Counted from the first letter of the stretch, positions 20,119-30,260 are shown. The stretch: DNA of 64,000 bases from Mesorhizobium sp. L-2-11 (GCF_016756595.1 NZ_AP023257.1:5782001-5846000), one strand, 5' to 3'. Numbers and translations are program-made. The notes: a model not told the origin generated them from the letters alone.

Positions 20119-21891
20119 TCAAGCCGTCTTCGGCGTCACCAGCCCCAGTTCGTCAACCATCGCCTGGCGCATCAAAAACTTCTGCGGCTTGCCGGTCACC
20201 GTCATCGGCAATTCGCTGCGGAAGCGGATGTGGCGCGGGACCTTGTAATGGGCGATCTGGCCGGCGCAGAAGGCCTTGATCTCCTGCTCGGTGGCGGTCT
20301 GGCCCGGCTTGAGCACGATCCAGGCACAAAGCTCCTCGCCAAATTTCGGATCGGGGATGCCGAACACCTGCACTTCCCTGACCTTGGGGTGGCGGTAGAG
20401 AAACTCCTCGACCTCGCGCGGATAGACGTTCTCGCCGCCGCGGATAACCATATCCTTGACCCTGCCGACGATGTTGCAGTAACCCTCGGCGTCGATGGTG
20501 GCGAGGTCGCCGGTGTGCATCCAGCCGTCGGGATCAATCGCCTCGCGGGTTTTTTCCTCGTCGTCCCAATAGCCCTTCATCACCGAATAGCCGCGCGTGC
20601 AGAGCTCGCCCGGCGCGCCGACCGCCACGGTCGCGCCATCGGCATCGATCGCCTTGACCTCGACATGGGGGTGGACGCGGCCGACGGTCGAGACGCGCTT
20701 TTCCAGCGGGTCGTCGACGCTGCTCTGGAACGACACCGGGCTGGTCTCGGTCATGCCATAGGCGATTGTCACCTGTGCCATATGCATCAGCGACACCACC
20801 TTCTTCATCACCTCGATCGGGCACGGCGAGCCGGCCATGATGCCGGTGCGCAGGCTGGTGAGATCGAAGGTGTCGAAATCCGGATGGTCGAGCATGCCGA
20901 CGAACATGGTCGGCACGCCATAGAGGCCGGTGCAGCGCTCGCCCGCCACCGCTTTCAGCGTGGCGCCGGCATCGAACCCCTCGCCCGGGAAAACCATCGT
21001 CGCGCCCTTGGTGACGCAGCCGATCGTGCCCATCGACATGCCGAAGCAGTGATAGAGCGGCACCGGGATGCACAGCCGGTCGTCAACGGTCAGCCTGATC
21101 GCCGAGGTGACGAAATTGCCGTTGTTGACGATGTTGTTGTGGGTCAGCGTCGCGCCCTTGGGCGCGCCTGTCGTGCCTGAGGTGAACTGGATGTTGATGG
21201 CATCGCCGGGCTTCAGTCCCTCGGAGATCCGGTCGAGGCTGTCATGCTCGTCGCGCCCGGCCATCGCCAGCACGTCGGTGAAATTGAGCATGCCGGGCGA
21301 ATGTTCCTCGCCCATGCGGATGACGATTTTCAGCGCCGGCAATTTTTTCGCATCGAGCTCGCCCGGCGTTGCCGTCGCGATCTCCGGCGCCAGCGTCTCG
21401 ATCATGCCGAGATAGTCGGAGCTCTTGAATTTGACGGCCGTGACCAGCGCTCGGCAAGCGACCTTGTTCAGCGCATAGTCGAGTTCGGTCAGCCGATAAG
21501 CCGGGTTGATGTTGACCAGGATCAGGCCGATGCGGGCGGTGGCGAATTGCGTCACCAGCCATTCCCAGCGGTTCGGCGACCAGATGCCGACGCGGTCGCC
21601 TTTTGCCAGGCCGAGCGCCAGGAAGCCTGCGGCCAGCGCGTCGACCGTGTCTGAAAGTTCGCTCCAGGTGAAGCGCTTGTCCTGGTCGACGAAGACGGCG
21701 GCATCGAGCGTGCCGTATTTGCTGACGGTGTCGGAAAGCAGCGCCGGGATCGTCTGCTGCAGCAGCGGCACGGTGCGCTCGCCCGAAACATGCGCCCTGC
21801 CGTCGACTGGTGCGACAAACGTAGCCCCATTGGGCGGGCGGCGGCCGCGCAGGTTGGTGGCATTCTTCAACTCGTCGAGATTGATCGGCAT
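20119..21891 (-). CDS. AMP-binding acyl-CoA synthetase (590 aa)
   Basis: This ANL-superfamily enzyme activates a carboxylic acid to its acyl-adenylate and then to the CoA thioester. The motifs run in order: phosphate-binding [15 protein letters not shown] (about residues 222-236), the acyl-site [11 protein letters not shown] near 375, the hinge [21 protein letters not shown] near 470, and the catalytic Lys in [10 protein letters not shown] near 566. It resembles the AcsA/FadK-like group for medium-chain or branched acids; the substrate cannot be fixed by eye. It stands alone, with a palindromic repeat upstream and 260 bases without genes downstream. Confidence 0.9.
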   Translation of the reverse strand: MPINLDELKNATNLRGRRPPNGATFVAPVDGRAHVSGERTVPLLQQTIPALLSDTVSKYGTLDAAVFVDQDKRFTWSELSDTVDALAAGFLALGLAKGDRVGIWSPNRWEWLVTQFATARIGLILVNINPAYRLTELDYALNKVACRALVTAVKFKSSDYLGMIETLAPEIATATPGELDAKKLPALKIVIRMGEEHSPGMLNFTDVLAMAGRDEHDSLDRISEGLKPGDAINIQFTSGTTGAPKGATLTHNNIVNNGNFVTSAIRLTVDDRLCIPVPLYHCFGMSMGTIGCVTKGATMVFPGEGFDAGATLKAVAGERCTGLYGVPTMFVGMLDHPDFDTFDLTSLRTGIMAGSPCPIEVMKKVVSLMHMAQVTIAYGMTETSPVSFQSSVDDPLEKRVSTVGRVHPHVEVKAIDADGATVAVGAPGELCTRGYSVMKGYWDDEEKTREAIDPDGWMHTGDLATIDAEGYCNIVGRVKDMVIRGGENVYPREVEEFLYRHPKVREVQVFGIPDPKFGEELCAWIVLKPGQTATEQEIKAFCAGQIAHYKVPRHIRFRSELPMTVTGKPQKFLMRQAMVDELGLVTPKTA

Positions 21892-21969
21892 CGCCGTCTC
21901 CTCCGCAGGCGACCGAGTCTATCAGCCTGCCGGGGTGGTGGAAATCCCGTTGATGGTACTGGAGCGCAA

Positions 21970-22102
21970 TCCCTCCCCCTTGAGGGGAGGGTGGACAGCC
22001 GCCGAAGGCGGATGGACGGGTGGGGTCGTTGCGGCAGTGCTCGACGTGAGACGACCCCACCCGCCTCGCTCCGCGAGGCACCCTCCCCTCAAGGGGGAGG
22101 GA
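21970..22102. repeat. Palindromic intergenic repeat with perfect 24-bp ends
   Basis: The outer arms at 21970-21993 and 22079-22102 are exact complements, and an inner pair (GGGTGGGGTCGT / ACGACCCCACCC) extends the fold. The right arm runs into hisG and supplies its last codons and stop (22089). Similar elements at 23918 and 31516 show a dispersed family. Confidence 0.85.
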
Positions 22103-22790
22103 GAGCGCTCATCTTCGCCGCGATATCGCGCAGAACAGCCTCGTCGGCCGTCGCGCGCGGCTTGCGCGATGCGACCAGGCAGGCTTGCGAGCGCAGGATG
22201 ACGCCGTCTGCCAAAACCTTCAGATGATTGGCGCGCAGCGTCGAGCCTGACGTGGTGATGTCGACGACGACATCGGCCAATCCCGCCGCCGGCGCACCTT
22301 CGGTGGCGCCCAGGCTCTCGACGATGCGATAGACCTGGATGCCGTGCTTTTGCGAAAAGAACTGCTGCGTCAGCCGCCAGTATTTGGTGGCGATCCTGAG
22401 CCGCCTGCCGTGGCGCTGGCGGAAATCGGCGGCGACATCGTCGAGGTCGGCCATCGTATCGACGTCGAGCCAGATATCGGGCACCGCCACCACGACGTCG
22501 GCATTGCCGAAACCGAGGCGGGCGACGATCTCCGCGCGCGCCTCCCAGTCGGCGAGGCTTTCGCGCATCAGATCCTCGCCGGTGATGCCGAGGTCGACCG
22601 AGCCCTGGCCGATTTCGCCTGCGATCTCTGAGGCCGACAGGAACGCCACCTCGACCGCTTCCACGCCTTCGATTTGGGCGCGGTATTTGCGCTCGTCGCC
22701 GGGCAGGCTGACGGCAAGCCCGGCTTTGGCCAGCACGTCCAGCGCCTGCTGCTTGAGCCGGCCCTTCGACGGGATCGCCAGCGTGATCAT
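22089..22790 (-). CDS. hisG: ATP phosphoribosyltransferase catalytic subunit, short form (233 aa)
   Basis: The enzyme condenses ATP with PRPP in the first step of histidine synthesis. At 233 residues it is the short HisG form without the C-terminal regulatory domain and therefore needs HisZ, encoded just upstream. Visible motifs are [12 protein letters not shown] at the N-terminus and the PRPP-binding [16 protein letters not shown] near residue 170. The ATGA overlap with hisZ shows translational coupling in a 1:1 complex. The last residues, SALPPP, and the stop codon are encoded by a palindromic intergenic repeat, so the original C-terminus was replaced or extended by repeat insertion. Confidence 0.95.
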   Translation of the reverse strand: MITLAIPSKGRLKQQALDVLAKAGLAVSLPGDERKYRAQIEGVEAVEVAFLSASEIAGEIGQGSVDLGITGEDLMRESLADWEARAEIVARLGFGNADVVVAVPDIWLDVDTMADLDDVAADFRQRHGRRLRIATKYWRLTQQFFSQKHGIQVYRIVESLGATEGAPAAGLADVVVDITTSGSTLRANHLKVLADGVILRSQACLVASRKPRATADEAVLRDIAAKMSALPPP

Positions 22791-23908
22791 GGCGCCTTCT
22801 CCCGCAACGCTTCGATGCGATCGAGCCAGACGGAAAAGCCGACGCCGGGGATCGGCGTTTTCGCGCCGAGCAACGTCAGCAAGCGGTCATAGCGTCCGCC
22901 GCCGACCAGCGGCCGGTCGCTGTTTTGCGCCGCGATCTCGAAGACCAGGCCGGTGTAGTAGTCGAGCGGACGGCCAAAGGCGGCGTCGTAGCGGATTTTT
23001 GCCAAGGGCAGGCCAAGCGCTTCGATCGCCTTGGCGCGCGCGGAGAAATTGTCCAGCGCCGCGCCCAGCGAAAGGCCGGCGCCGGCTGCGAAGGTTTCGA
23101 GCGCTTTCGCCGCGCCGTCGAGCACCACATCGATCGCCAAAAAAGTCTTCAGCGCCGAAAACGCCTCGTTCGACAGCCGCACGCTGCGCAGCTCGGCCTT
23201 TTCGATCAAGCGCCGCGCAATCTCGGTCGGCGACCGGCCGGCCGACGCCGACAGGCCCGCTTGCTCCATGCCGCCGGCGATGTGCGACGAAAGCCCGTCC
23301 AGATCGCCGTCGAGGACAAGGGCTGCGACCGCGCCGGCGAGTTGGCCATTGCGCGGCGGGTTGGCGAGGTCGGCAAGCGCTGCCTCCAGCATCGCCGCCG
23401 AACCGAAGGCGCGGGCCAGCCGCATGCGCCAGCCGCGCGGCAGGCCGAGTGCGGCGAGCACCGCCTCGAAAACAGTCTGGTCGCCGAGCGTGATCGTTAG
23501 TTCCTGGCCCGGCAGCACCAGCGAAAGCAGCGCATGCGCATCGGCCAGCGATCGGGCATCGGCTTGCGGCGTATCGCCGTCGCCGAGATCCTCGATGCCG
23601 GCCTGGAAAAACTCGTTTCCCCCCTCGCGGCGTTGGCGAAACACCTCGCCGAGATAGGAATAGCGGCGCGGCGTGCCGGCCTGGCTGGCAATGTGGTCGA
23701 GGCAGACCGGGATGGTGAATTCCGGCCGCAGGCAAAGCGTCTGTCCGGTCTCGCTTTCGGTGAGGAAAATACGCCGGCGCAAATCCTCGCCGGCCATATC
23801 GAGGAACGGGTCGGCCGGCTGCAGCACCGCCACCTCGACCGCATGCGTGTTGCGCGCGGCGAAGAGCTTTGTGATGTCTGATGCGATGGCGGGGTAGCGG
23901 GACGTCAT
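22787..23908 (-). CDS. hisZ: ATP phosphoribosyltransferase regulatory subunit (373 aa)
   Basis: HisZ is a histidyl-tRNA synthetase paralogue without aminoacylation activity that activates the short HisG and mediates histidine feedback. The class II synthetase fold is recognisable: [16 protein letters not shown] (motif 2 start, about residue 60), [27 protein letters not shown] near 84, and [13 protein letters not shown] near 337. The length fits the family. It overlaps hisG by four bases; hisS lies 174 bases upstream in the same direction, separated by a long perfect palindrome. This places the paralogue next to its parent gene, a common arrangement in Hyphomicrobiales. Confidence 0.95.
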   Translation of the reverse strand: MTSRYPAIASDITKLFAARNTHAVEVAVLQPADPFLDMAGEDLRRRIFLTESETGQTLCLRPEFTIPVCLDHIASQAGTPRRYSYLGEVFRQRREGGNEFFQAGIEDLGDGDTPQADARSLADAHALLSLVLPGQELTITLGDQTVFEAVLAALGLPRGWRMRLARAFGSAAMLEAALADLANPPRNGQLAGAVAALVLDGDLDGLSSHIAGGMEQAGLSASAGRSPTEIARRLIEKAELRSVRLSNEAFSALKTFLAIDVVLDGAAKALETFAAGAGLSLGAALDNFSARAKAIEALGLPLAKIRYDAAFGRPLDYYTGLVFEIAAQNSDRPLVGGGRYDRLLTLLGAKTPIPGVGFSVWLDRIEALREKAP

Positions 23909-23917
23909 AAGACGCCA

Positions 23918-24074
23918 CCTTGCCTTCTCCCCTTGTGGGAGAAGGTGGATTGGCGCGCAGCGCCAAGACGGATGAGGGGTGCTGGAAGAAATGAGGCGTT
24001 GGCGTTCCCTGGAACACCCCTCATCCGACCGAGCTTCGCTCGGCCACCTTCTCCCACAAGGGGAGAAGGCAAGG
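23918..24074. repeat. Palindromic intergenic repeat with perfect 31-bp ends
   Basis: Arms at 23918-23948 and 24044-24074 are exact 31-bp complements, enclosing a centre with a second smaller palindrome (CACCCCTCATCCG type). It fills nearly the whole hisS-hisZ gap and could fold into a very stable hairpin in the mRNA, reducing read-through. A half copy occurs at 26094-26126. Confidence 0.88.
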
Positions 24075-24082
24075 CTGGCGCT

Positions 24083-25612
24083 CTACTTGCCACGCGCCCG
24101 CTCCTCCGCCTGCGCCGCCAGCATCTTCCTCACCTCGCCAACCAGATCGCTTTCCGCCACCGTCACCTGAGCCGGCCGCGCCGCGCGCCATTCGGCGTTG
24201 TCCACAATCTCCCCCGACATCCGGGCGCCCTCGATTAAATCCTTGATCTGCACCTCGCCCTTCGCCCGTTCGTCGCCGCCCTGGATGATGGCGACCGGGC
24301 TGCCGCGGCGGTCGGCATATTTGAGCTGCGCCTTCATGCCGGCGCCGCCGAGATACATTTCCGAGCGGATACCGGCGGCACGCAGCTCGGCCACCATCTT
24401 TTGGTAGCGGCCGAGGCTTTCCGTGTCCTTGTCCATGGTGAGCACGACGACCGGCGCGATCACCTCTGATGTATCGAGCTTGCCGAGGTTCTTCAGCGCC
24501 GTCATCAGCCTGGAGACGCCGATGGAAAAACCCGTCGCCGGCACCGGCTCGCCACGAAAGCGCGAGACCAGCCCGTCATAGCGCCCGCCACCGCCGACCG
24601 AGCCGAAGCGCACGATTTTTCCCTCTTCGTTGGGAATTTCGGCCAGCAGTTCGGCTTCGTAGACCGGGCCGGTGTAATATTCGAGGCCGCGGACGACGGA
24701 AGGGTCGATGCGGATGCGGTCCGGACCATAGCCTGCAGCTAGGACAAGCGTTTCAATCTCTTTGAGTTCAGCAAATCCTGCTTCGGCGGTGGGGTTGGCC
24801 CCAAGGGCCCTGTTCCATTTACCTACATCGTTTTTGAGCCCAGCCTCGACGTGTTGGTTGTGAAGAACGACGGCGACAACGAACGCTGCTTGAACTTCGT
24901 CTAGCCCAGCGCCCTTTGTAAAATCCCCCTCGCCCTCTTTACCGCCGTCCCAGCGACCTTTGCCCAGCAAAAGCTTGACGCCTTCCGGTCCAAACTTGTC
25001 CAGCTTGTCGATTGCCCGCAGCACGGACAGCCGGCGGCCGATATTCTCATCGCCGCCAAGGCCGATCGCCTCGAGCACGCCGTCGAGCACCTTGCGGTTG
25101 TTGACCCGGATGACATAGTCGCCGCGCTTGATGCCGAGCGCCTCCATAACGTCGGCCATCATCATCGCCATTTCAGCGTCCGCAGCAACGCCCGGCGTGC
25201 CGACCGTGTCGGCGTCGAACTGCATGAACTGGCGGAAGCGGCCGGGGCCGGGCTTCTCGTTGCGGAACACCCAGCCGGAGCGGTAGCTGCGATAGGGTTT
25301 CGGCAGACGTTCAAAGTTTTCGGCGACGAAGCGGGCCATCGGCGCGGTCAGGTCGTAGCGCAGCGACAGCCACTGGTCGTCGTCGTCCTGGAAGGAGAAA
25401 ACACCTTCGTTCGGCCGGTCCTGGTCGGGCAGGAACTTGCCCAACGCATCGGTGTATTCGATCAGCGGCTGGTCGACCGGCTCGAAGCCGTACAGCTCAT
25501 AGACCGAGCGGATCGTCGCCATCATCTTCTCGACGGCACGGATATCCTCGGCGCCGCGGTCGACAAGCCCACGCGGCAGCCGCGCTTTCATCTTTTCCGA
25601 TTTGTCGGCCAT
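24083..25612 (-). CDS. hisS: Histidyl-tRNA synthetase (509 aa)
   Basis: This class II synthetase charges tRNA-His. Present are motif 1/2 ([14 protein letters not shown], then [20 protein letters not shown]), the histidine-specific [10 protein letters not shown], the GGGGRYDGL motif and a C-terminal anticodon-binding domain. It belongs to the alphaproteobacterial type that charges a tRNA-His lacking G-1, and the tRNA-His encoded in this window fits that. An unusual feature is a patch of about 210 bases (roughly 24735-24945), covering the insertion between the conserved blocks. It uses codons rare in the neighbours (ACA, CTA, GTA, many GTT/CTT), which looks like a recombination patch. The reading frame is intact. 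Confidence 0.96.
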   Translation of the reverse strand: MADKSEKMKARLPRGLVDRGAEDIRAVEKMMATIRSVYELYGFEPVDQPLIEYTDALGKFLPDQDRPNEGVFSFQDDDDQWLSLRYDLTAPMARFVAENFERLPKPYRSYRSGWVFRNEKPGPGRFRQFMQFDADTVGTPGVAADAEMAMMMADVMEALGIKRGDYVIRVNNRKVLDGVLEAIGLGGDENIGRRLSVLRAIDKLDKFGPEGVKLLLGKGRWDGGKEGEGDFTKGAGLDEVQAAFVVAVVLHNQHVEAGLKNDVGKWNRALGANPTAEAGFAELKEIETLVLAAGYGPDRIRIDPSVVRGLEYYTGPVYEAELLAEIPNEEGKIVRFGSVGGGGRYDGLVSRFRGEPVPATGFSIGVSRLMTALKNLGKLDTSEVIAPVVVLTMDKDTESLGRYQKMVAELRAAGIRSEMYLGGAGMKAQLKYADRRGSPVAIIQGGDERAKGEVQIKDLIEGARMSGEIVDNAEWRAARPAQVTVAESDLVGEVRKMLAAQAEERARGK

Positions 25613-25827
25613 GGCCTGGATACTCGATCTTTCGTGACGTTCCGTGGATCGACAAAATTATTGAATTTCCACAGCGCGCGTGTCCTAACCGATGCAGCCG
25701 GGAGCGGCAAGGGTTTGCACCTTTCCTGAAACAAACCGAGCCACAACGAAACAATTCCGCCATAAGCGCGGCATCGTGCCGACACAATCGCAGCCGATAA
25801 AGCGCGCCGAAACAAGGGGTTCGGGCC

Positions 25828-25989
25828 ATGACCACGGCACGGGAATTCGACATCATCGACAGCGGCGCCCGCGAGCTGCCCGCTCGCGGGCGGCTGATGG
25901 CCATGCGCCGAGACCGGCAGGCCAAACGGCGGGACCATTCGAGGTCGCCGCGGAAGAGCGCAAAGGACCGACCATGCGCGACGCGCTAG
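25828..25989 (+). CDS. Possible small protein, or the first half of a frameshifted one (53 aa)
   Basis: The frame starts MTTAREFDIIDSGARELPARG and has high-GC third positions up to about 25937. After that, the frame that opens into the next small ORF has the better codon pattern (reading GPFEVAAEERKGPT). This suggests either a single gene of about 84 codons with a frameshift near 25930-25940 or two overlapping small genes. The ribosome binding site is weak. I do not recognise the product. Confidence 0.35.
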   Translation: MTTAREFDIIDSGARELPARGRLMAMRRDRQAKRRDHSRSPRKSAKDRPCATR

Positions 25990-26078
25990 TGACCAGCCTG
26001 CTGGTGATATATCCGGCTTTTGCCACGCTTGCGGCCATCATCGCCGGACTTTTCCTGGCCGGCGCCGGCGGCGTTTGA
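25974..26078 (+). CDS. Possible 34-residue single-helix membrane peptide
   Basis: AAAGGA stands 6 bases before the ATG. The peptide MRDALVTSLLVIYPAFATLA, continuing to GLFLAGAGGV, is almost entirely one hydrophobic helix with a charged start, as in many small bacterial membrane proteins. Codon use fits coding DNA. It overlaps the end of the preceding frame and may be the C-terminal part of that gene if a frameshift occurred. Confidence 0.4.
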   Translation: MRDALVTSLLVIYPAFATLAAIIAGLFLAGAGGV

Positions 26079-26093
26079 GTTTTGAGCGCCCCT

Positions 26094-26126
26094 TGCCTTC
26101 TCCCTTGTGGGAGAAGGCAAGAAGGA
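26094..26126. repeat. Partial copy of the palindromic intergenic repeat
   Basis: CTTGCCTTCTCCCTTGTGGG followed by its near-complement GAGAAGGCAAG matches one arm of the repeat at 23918. It lies just past the stop of the convergent tag gene and may serve as its terminator. Confidence 0.7.
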
Positions 26127-26128
26127 AG

Positions 26129-26764
26129 CTACTTCGGCCTTTTGAACGCCTTGCGCTCCGCCTCGACCTGCTCGCGGCAGACGCAGCCCTCGAGATGGTC
26201 GTTGACCAGCCCCATGGCCTGCATGAAGGCGTAGACGGTGGTCGGGCCGACAAAGCTCCAGCCGCGCTTCTTCAGCTCCTTCGAAATCCGCACCGAGACT
26301 GCCGTGGTCGGGTTGGCGCGCAGATGGACGAGATCGACGATTTCGGGCCGTTCGTCCGGGCCGGGTTCGAACTTCCAGAACCAGGCTGCCAGCGAGCCGG
26401 CCTCGTCGGCCAGTTCACGCGCGCGCCTGGCGTTGTTGATGGTCGAGACGATCTTGCCGCGGTGGCGAATGATGCCGGCATTGCCGAGCAGGCGCTCGAC
26501 ATCCTGTTCGGTGAAGGCGGCGATCTTGTCGATATCGAAGCCGGCGAACGCCTCGCGAAAATTCTCGCGCTTGCGCAATATGGTCAGCCAGGACAGGCCC
26601 GACTGAAAGCCTTCGAGGCAGATCTTTTCGAACAGCCTGCGGTCGTCGGCGACCGGCCGGCCCCATTCGTGATCGTGGTAGTGCAAATAATCCGGCAGAT
26701 TGCCGTGCCAGAAGCAGCGCGCGATACCATCGGGTCCGGCGAGCAGGCCTGTCTTCTCATCCAT
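26129..26764 (-). CDS. tag: DNA-3-methyladenine glycosylase I (211 aa)
   Basis: This base-excision repair enzyme removes 3-methyladenine from alkylated DNA. The Tag zinc site is visible at both ends: ARCFWHGNLPDYLHYHDHEWG near residue 20 and DHLEGCVCREQ near residue 195, which supply the Cys and His ligands. The helix-hairpin-helix-like region with FSQLTRENFREAF-type sequence (here LTILRKRENFREAFAGFD) is near residue 62. The start at 26764 gives MDEKTGLLAGPDG, a normal N-terminus. It is convergent with the small ORFs and divergent from the L,D-transpeptidase gene. Confidence 0.95.
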   Translation of the reverse strand: MDEKTGLLAGPDGIARCFWHGNLPDYLHYHDHEWGRPVADDRRLFEKICLEGFQSGLSWLTILRKRENFREAFAGFDIDKIAAFTEQDVERLLGNAGIIRHRGKIVSTINNARRARELADEAGSLAAWFWKFEPGPDERPEIVDLVHLRANPTTAVSVRISKELKKRGWSFVGPTTVYAFMQAMGLVNDHLEGCVCREQVEAERKAFKRPK

Positions 26765-26978
26765 GGCGGAATTCCATTGGTTAATGCGCCTCAGCGCTGC
26801 CTTTACCGCGGCTTTACCAGATTCCTGAACCGGCCGGTAACCACACCGAAAGCTTTACTGACAATGCGGTATTTTACGCATTCCGATTCATGTTTCGGTT
26901 GCTGCTCCGCGCCCAATGTTCGCGACATCGGGGGCGCTTTTCTCGCCCCGGCATGTTCGACGATCAGGATGCGTTCCG

Positions 26979-27725
26979 ATGAAGACATTTTTGTTCCCGC
27001 TGCTTGGCGCCGCAGCCGTGCTGGCCACTGCCGCTACATCCTCCAGCGCCAACGACCGTTATGCCGACAGGCCGCCGGTGATGGTGAGTCCCGACCTTTC
27101 GGCGCCCTGGGTGCTGCAGCTTGGCCGCGCGCCGGGCATCGTCCGCCAGAACCGGCAAGAGATGCAAAGGCCGCAGCGCCGTTCTCAACGGCAGGCGCAA
27201 CCGGCTCAGCTGCACACGGCGGCGTTGCAGGCGCCGTCCAAGAAGCGCATTGTCGCGCGCCCGCAGATCAACCCGATCTACCTGCCGCAGGAAGTCGCCT
27301 ATGACGGCCCGGAGAAGCCGGGCACGATCGTTATCGATACGCGGGAGAATTTCCTCTATCTGGTCGAAAACAACGGCAAGGCGCGGCGCTATGGCGTCGG
27401 CACCGGCAAGCCGGGCTTCGAATGGGCCGGCAAGCACAAGATCTCGCAGAAGAGGGTCTGGCCCGAATGGCGACCGCCGGCGGTGATGATTTCGCGTGAG
27501 GCAGCCAAAGGCCGTTATCTGCCGACCTATGTTGCCGGCGGCGTCGAGAACCCGCTCGGTGCGCGCGCGCTTTATCTCGGCTCGACACTCTACCGCATCC
27601 ACGGCACCAACCAACCATGGACGATCGGCGGCGCCGTGTCGTCGGGCTGCATTCGCATGCGCAACGAGGACGTCGTCGACCTCTATGAGCGGGTCGATGT
27701 TGGCACGACGGTTGTGGTGATGTAA
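26979..27725 (+). CDS. L,D-transpeptidase with signal peptide (248 aa)
   Basis: This YkuD-domain enzyme makes 3-3 crosslinks in peptidoglycan or links proteins to it, in the periplasm; such enzymes are prominent in polar-growing Hyphomicrobiales. A Sec signal peptide (MKTFLFPLLGAAAVLATAAT, cleavage near SSA-ND) is followed by a basic Gln-rich linker of about 75 residues. The catalytic domain starts at GTIVIDTRENFLYLVENNG. The active-site motif IHGTNQPWTIGGAVSSGCIRM has its Cys at position 224. The earlier in-frame ATG would bury the signal peptide, so I chose 26979. It is monocistronic with its own terminator. Confidence 0.93.
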   Translation: MKTFLFPLLGAAAVLATAATSSSANDRYADRPPVMVSPDLSAPWVLQLGRAPGIVRQNRQEMQRPQRRSQRQAQPAQLHTAALQAPSKKRIVARPQINPIYLPQEVAYDGPEKPGTIVIDTRENFLYLVENNGKARRYGVGTGKPGFEWAGKHKISQKRVWPEWRPPAVMISREAAKGRYLPTYVAGGVENPLGARALYLGSTLYRIHGTNQPWTIGGAVSSGCIRMRNEDVVDLYERVDVGTTVVVM

Positions 27726-27816
27726 TCTGCGGTTGATTTTGTTGCGGAGTCTGTCCAGAAGACTCTGGATCATCGGAATTCGGGGGACGGGCCGTGTGGG
27801 GATACGGTCAGTCACG

Positions 27817-27852
27817 AAAGGGCAGCGCGGCAATCCGCGCTGCCCTTTCTGT
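27817..27852 (+). terminator. Rho-independent terminator after the L,D-transpeptidase gene
   Basis: AAAGGGCAGCGCGG (27817-27830) and CCGCGCTGCCCTTT (27835-27848) form a perfect 14-bp stem with a 4-base loop, followed by CTGTTT. It lies about 90 bases past the stop. Confidence 0.88.
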
Positions 27853-27985
27853 TTCCGGGACGCCATAGGATAGTTTGGCAGGGTGGTACGTCGCGCCCGC
27901 GGCATGGCGGTTCGCATTCTCGCTGCCATTCTCCTCGGTATTTTGCTATGTCGGCTGCAACGCTTCCAGACAAAGGCCTAGCTCA

Positions 27986-28906
27986 ATGTCCCTGTCCGAT
28001 GACAGCCGCTATCTCCGGGGCGGTCCGGTCGCCCAACGCATCATCGCCTCGGTGCGCGAGGACGCGGCGATCGCCACCGCCGAAGGTTTTGCGCCCAAAC
28101 TGATATCGATCACCGTCGGCGACACGGCGGCAGTCGATGTCTATGTGCGCAACCAGCGCGCCAAGGCGGCATTGGCCGGTATCGACTTCGAGGAAAGGCG
28201 GTTTGCCGCCGATATTACCGCCGGCGAACTCGAAGCGGCGATCCATGGCCTGAATGCCGATCCGCGCGTCACCGGCATCATCATCCAGCGGCCGGTGCCG
28301 GTGCATATCCCGATCAAGACGCTTCAGGCGGCGGTGCATCCGCTCAAGGACGTCGAGGGCATGCATCCAGCCTCGATCGGCAACATCGTCTACAACCAGC
28401 TCGACCTCGCGCCGTGCACGGCCGCCGCTTCGGTCGAACTGCTCAAGGAGACCGGTCTCGATCTCAAGGGGCTCGAGGTCGTCATTGTCGGTCACTCCGA
28501 GATCGTCGGCAAGCCGATCGCCTTCCTGCTGATGAGCGAGGGCGCGACAGTGACGGTCTGCCATCACATGACGCGTTCGGTGGCAGCACACGCGCGGCGC
28601 GCCGATGCGCTGTTCGTCGCCGTCGGCAGGCCGCGGCTGATCAAGGCCGACATGGTCAAGCCGGGTGCAGCCGTCATCGACATCGGGATCAATGCCGAGG
28701 TCGGACCGGACGGGCAGAGCCGCATCGTCGGCGACGTCGACGCCGAGAGCGTCAAGGAAGTGGCGTCCTGGATCACGCCGGTGCCGGGCGGCGTCGGCCC
28801 GATCACCGTGGCGATCCTTTTGCGCAACACGATGGTGGCGCTCAGCCGACAGCGCGCGCTTTACCAGGCGACCTACGGGGCTGCGGACAAGTTGGCGGCG
28901 GAATAA
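27986..28906 (+). CDS. folD: Methylenetetrahydrofolate dehydrogenase/cyclohydrolase (306 aa)
   Basis: This bifunctional enzyme interconverts 5,10-methylene-THF and 10-formyl-THF, supplying one-carbon units. Signatures are VYVRNQRAKAALAGI near residue 52 (with the catalytic Lys), DVEGMHPASIGN near 122, the NADP-binding VVIVGHSEIVGKPIAFLLM near 169 and the C-terminal PVPGGVGPITVAILLRNT. VGHSEIVGKP has Glu where many FolD proteins have Arg-rich variants, a variation seen in alphaproteobacterial sequences. The frame is open further upstream, but the ATG at 27986 gives the usual N-terminus. It is convergent with glcF, with 12 bases between the stops. Confidence 0.95.
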   Translation: MSLSDDSRYLRGGPVAQRIIASVREDAAIATAEGFAPKLISITVGDTAAVDVYVRNQRAKAALAGIDFEERRFAADITAGELEAAIHGLNADPRVTGIIIQRPVPVHIPIKTLQAAVHPLKDVEGMHPASIGNIVYNQLDLAPCTAAASVELLKETGLDLKGLEVVIVGHSEIVGKPIAFLLMSEGATVTVCHHMTRSVAAHARRADALFVAVGRPRLIKADMVKPGAAVIDIGINAEVGPDGQSRIVGDVDAESVKEVASWITPVPGGVGPITVAILLRNTMVALSRQRALYQATYGAADKLAAE

Positions 28907-28918
28907 GCCGGCAGCGTC

Positions 28919-30250
28919 TCACTCCGCTGCAACGGCTGCCCTGCTGTCCGGAACGCCCTCCGGCTGCGGCCCGCCATAAGCCCAGTCGAGCAGCTTTACC
29001 GTATGCACCACCGGCAGCTTCGCCGCCGAGGCGATCTGGGTGATGCAGCCGATATTGCCGGTGGCGACGATTGCAGCACCGGTCGCCTCGATGTTCCTGA
29101 CCTTGCGGTCACGCAGCTGAGCCGAAATCTCCGATTGCAAAATGTTGTAGGTGCCGGCCGAGCCGCAGCACAGATGCCCCTCGCGCGGCTCGCGCACAAC
29201 GAAACCGGCCCTTGCCAGAAGCTCCTTCGGCTGGCGGGTGATTTTCTGGCCGTGCTGCATCGAGCAGGCGGAGTGATAGGCGACGATGGTGCCGGGCTGG
29301 CGCACCGGCTCGGGCAGCTCGAGTTCCACCAGATATTCGGTGACGTCCTTGGCCAGCGCCGACACCCGCGCCGCCTTGTCGGCATAGGCGGGATCGAGGC
29401 GCAGCATGAAACCATAGTCCTTGATGGTGGTGCCGCAGCCGGACGCGGTGATGACGATGGCGTCCAGCCCGCCTTGCTCGATGGCGCGCGTCCAGGCGTC
29501 GACGTTGCGCCTGGCCGAGGCAAGGGCTGCCGCCTCGCGGCCCATGTGATGGACCAGCGCGCCGCAGCAGCCCTCGCCCTCGGGAACCACGACCTCGACG
29601 CCCAACCGCGTCAGCAGCGCGATCGTCGTGTCGTTGATGGCGGGATCGAGCACGGACTGCGCGCAGCCGGTGAGGATGGCGACGCGGCCATTTTTTCTCG
29701 TGCCCTGCCCGGCATGGATGCCCGGCGAAGCCATTGGCGAGGGCGCCGGAACCGACGCCGGGGCGAGCTTGAGCATCGCACCCAGCGGCTTCAGCGCCGG
29801 GAGCTTTTCCAGCAGACCGGCGAATGGCTGACCGAGCCTCGCCAGCTTGAGCGCAGCGCGAAACCGCGAGGGATAAGGCAGGACCAAGGCCAGCATGGCG
29901 CGCGTTAGCCGATCGGGCAGCGGCCGCTTGTAAGTTTCCTCGATATGGGCGCGGGCATGGTCGACCAGATGCATGTAGTTGACGCCTGACGGGCAGGTTG
30001 TCATGCAGGCGAGGCAGGACAGGCAACGGTCGATATGGGTGACGATCTGCTTGTCGGCCGGACGGCCGTTCTCCAGCATGTCCTTGATCAGGTAGATCCG
30101 CCCGCGCGGCGAATCCAGCTCATTGCCAAGCGTCACATAGGTCGGACAGGTGGCCGTGCAGAAGCCGCAATGCACGCATTTGCGCAGGATCTTTTCCGAT
30201 TCCGCGACATGCGGATCGGCAAGCTGGGCAGCTGAGAAATTGGTCTGCAT
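28919..30250 (-). CDS. glcF: Glycolate oxidase iron-sulfur subunit (443 aa)
   Basis: This membrane-associated subunit passes electrons from glycolate to the quinone pool. Two 4Fe-4S motifs lie in the N-terminal third: CVHCGFCTATCPT (near residue 24) and CLSCLACMTTCPS (near residue 76). Two CCG domains follow, with GEGCCGALVHHMGRE and EGHLCCGSAGTYN. An ATG 71 codons further upstream overlaps glcE and is rejected, since GGAGGT lies just before the ATG at 30250. It is the last gene of glcD-glcE-glcF; the gap to glcE is 10 bases. Confidence 0.96.
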   Translation of the reverse strand: MQTNFSAAQLADPHVAESEKILRKCVHCGFCTATCPTYVTLGNELDSPRGRIYLIKDMLENGRPADKQIVTHIDRCLSCLACMTTCPSGVNYMHLVDHARAHIEETYKRPLPDRLTRAMLALVLPYPSRFRAALKLARLGQPFAGLLEKLPALKPLGAMLKLAPASVPAPSPMASPGIHAGQGTRKNGRVAILTGCAQSVLDPAINDTTIALLTRLGVEVVVPEGEGCCGALVHHMGREAAALASARRNVDAWTRAIEQGGLDAIVITASGCGTTIKDYGFMLRLDPAYADKAARVSALAKDVTEYLVELELPEPVRQPGTIVAYHSACSMQHGQKITRQPKELLARAGFVVREPREGHLCCGSAGTYNILQSEISAQLRDRKVRNIEATGAAIVATGNIGCITQIASAAKLPVVHTVKLLDWAYGGPQPEGVPDSRAAVAAE

Positions 30251-30260
30251 CTCGTACCTC

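Noticed and set aside
19234..21180. A 648-codon plus-strand frame opposite the VOC and acyl-CoA synthetase genes
   Set aside because: Both minus-strand genes have full motifs and starts; the antisense frame is a shadow.
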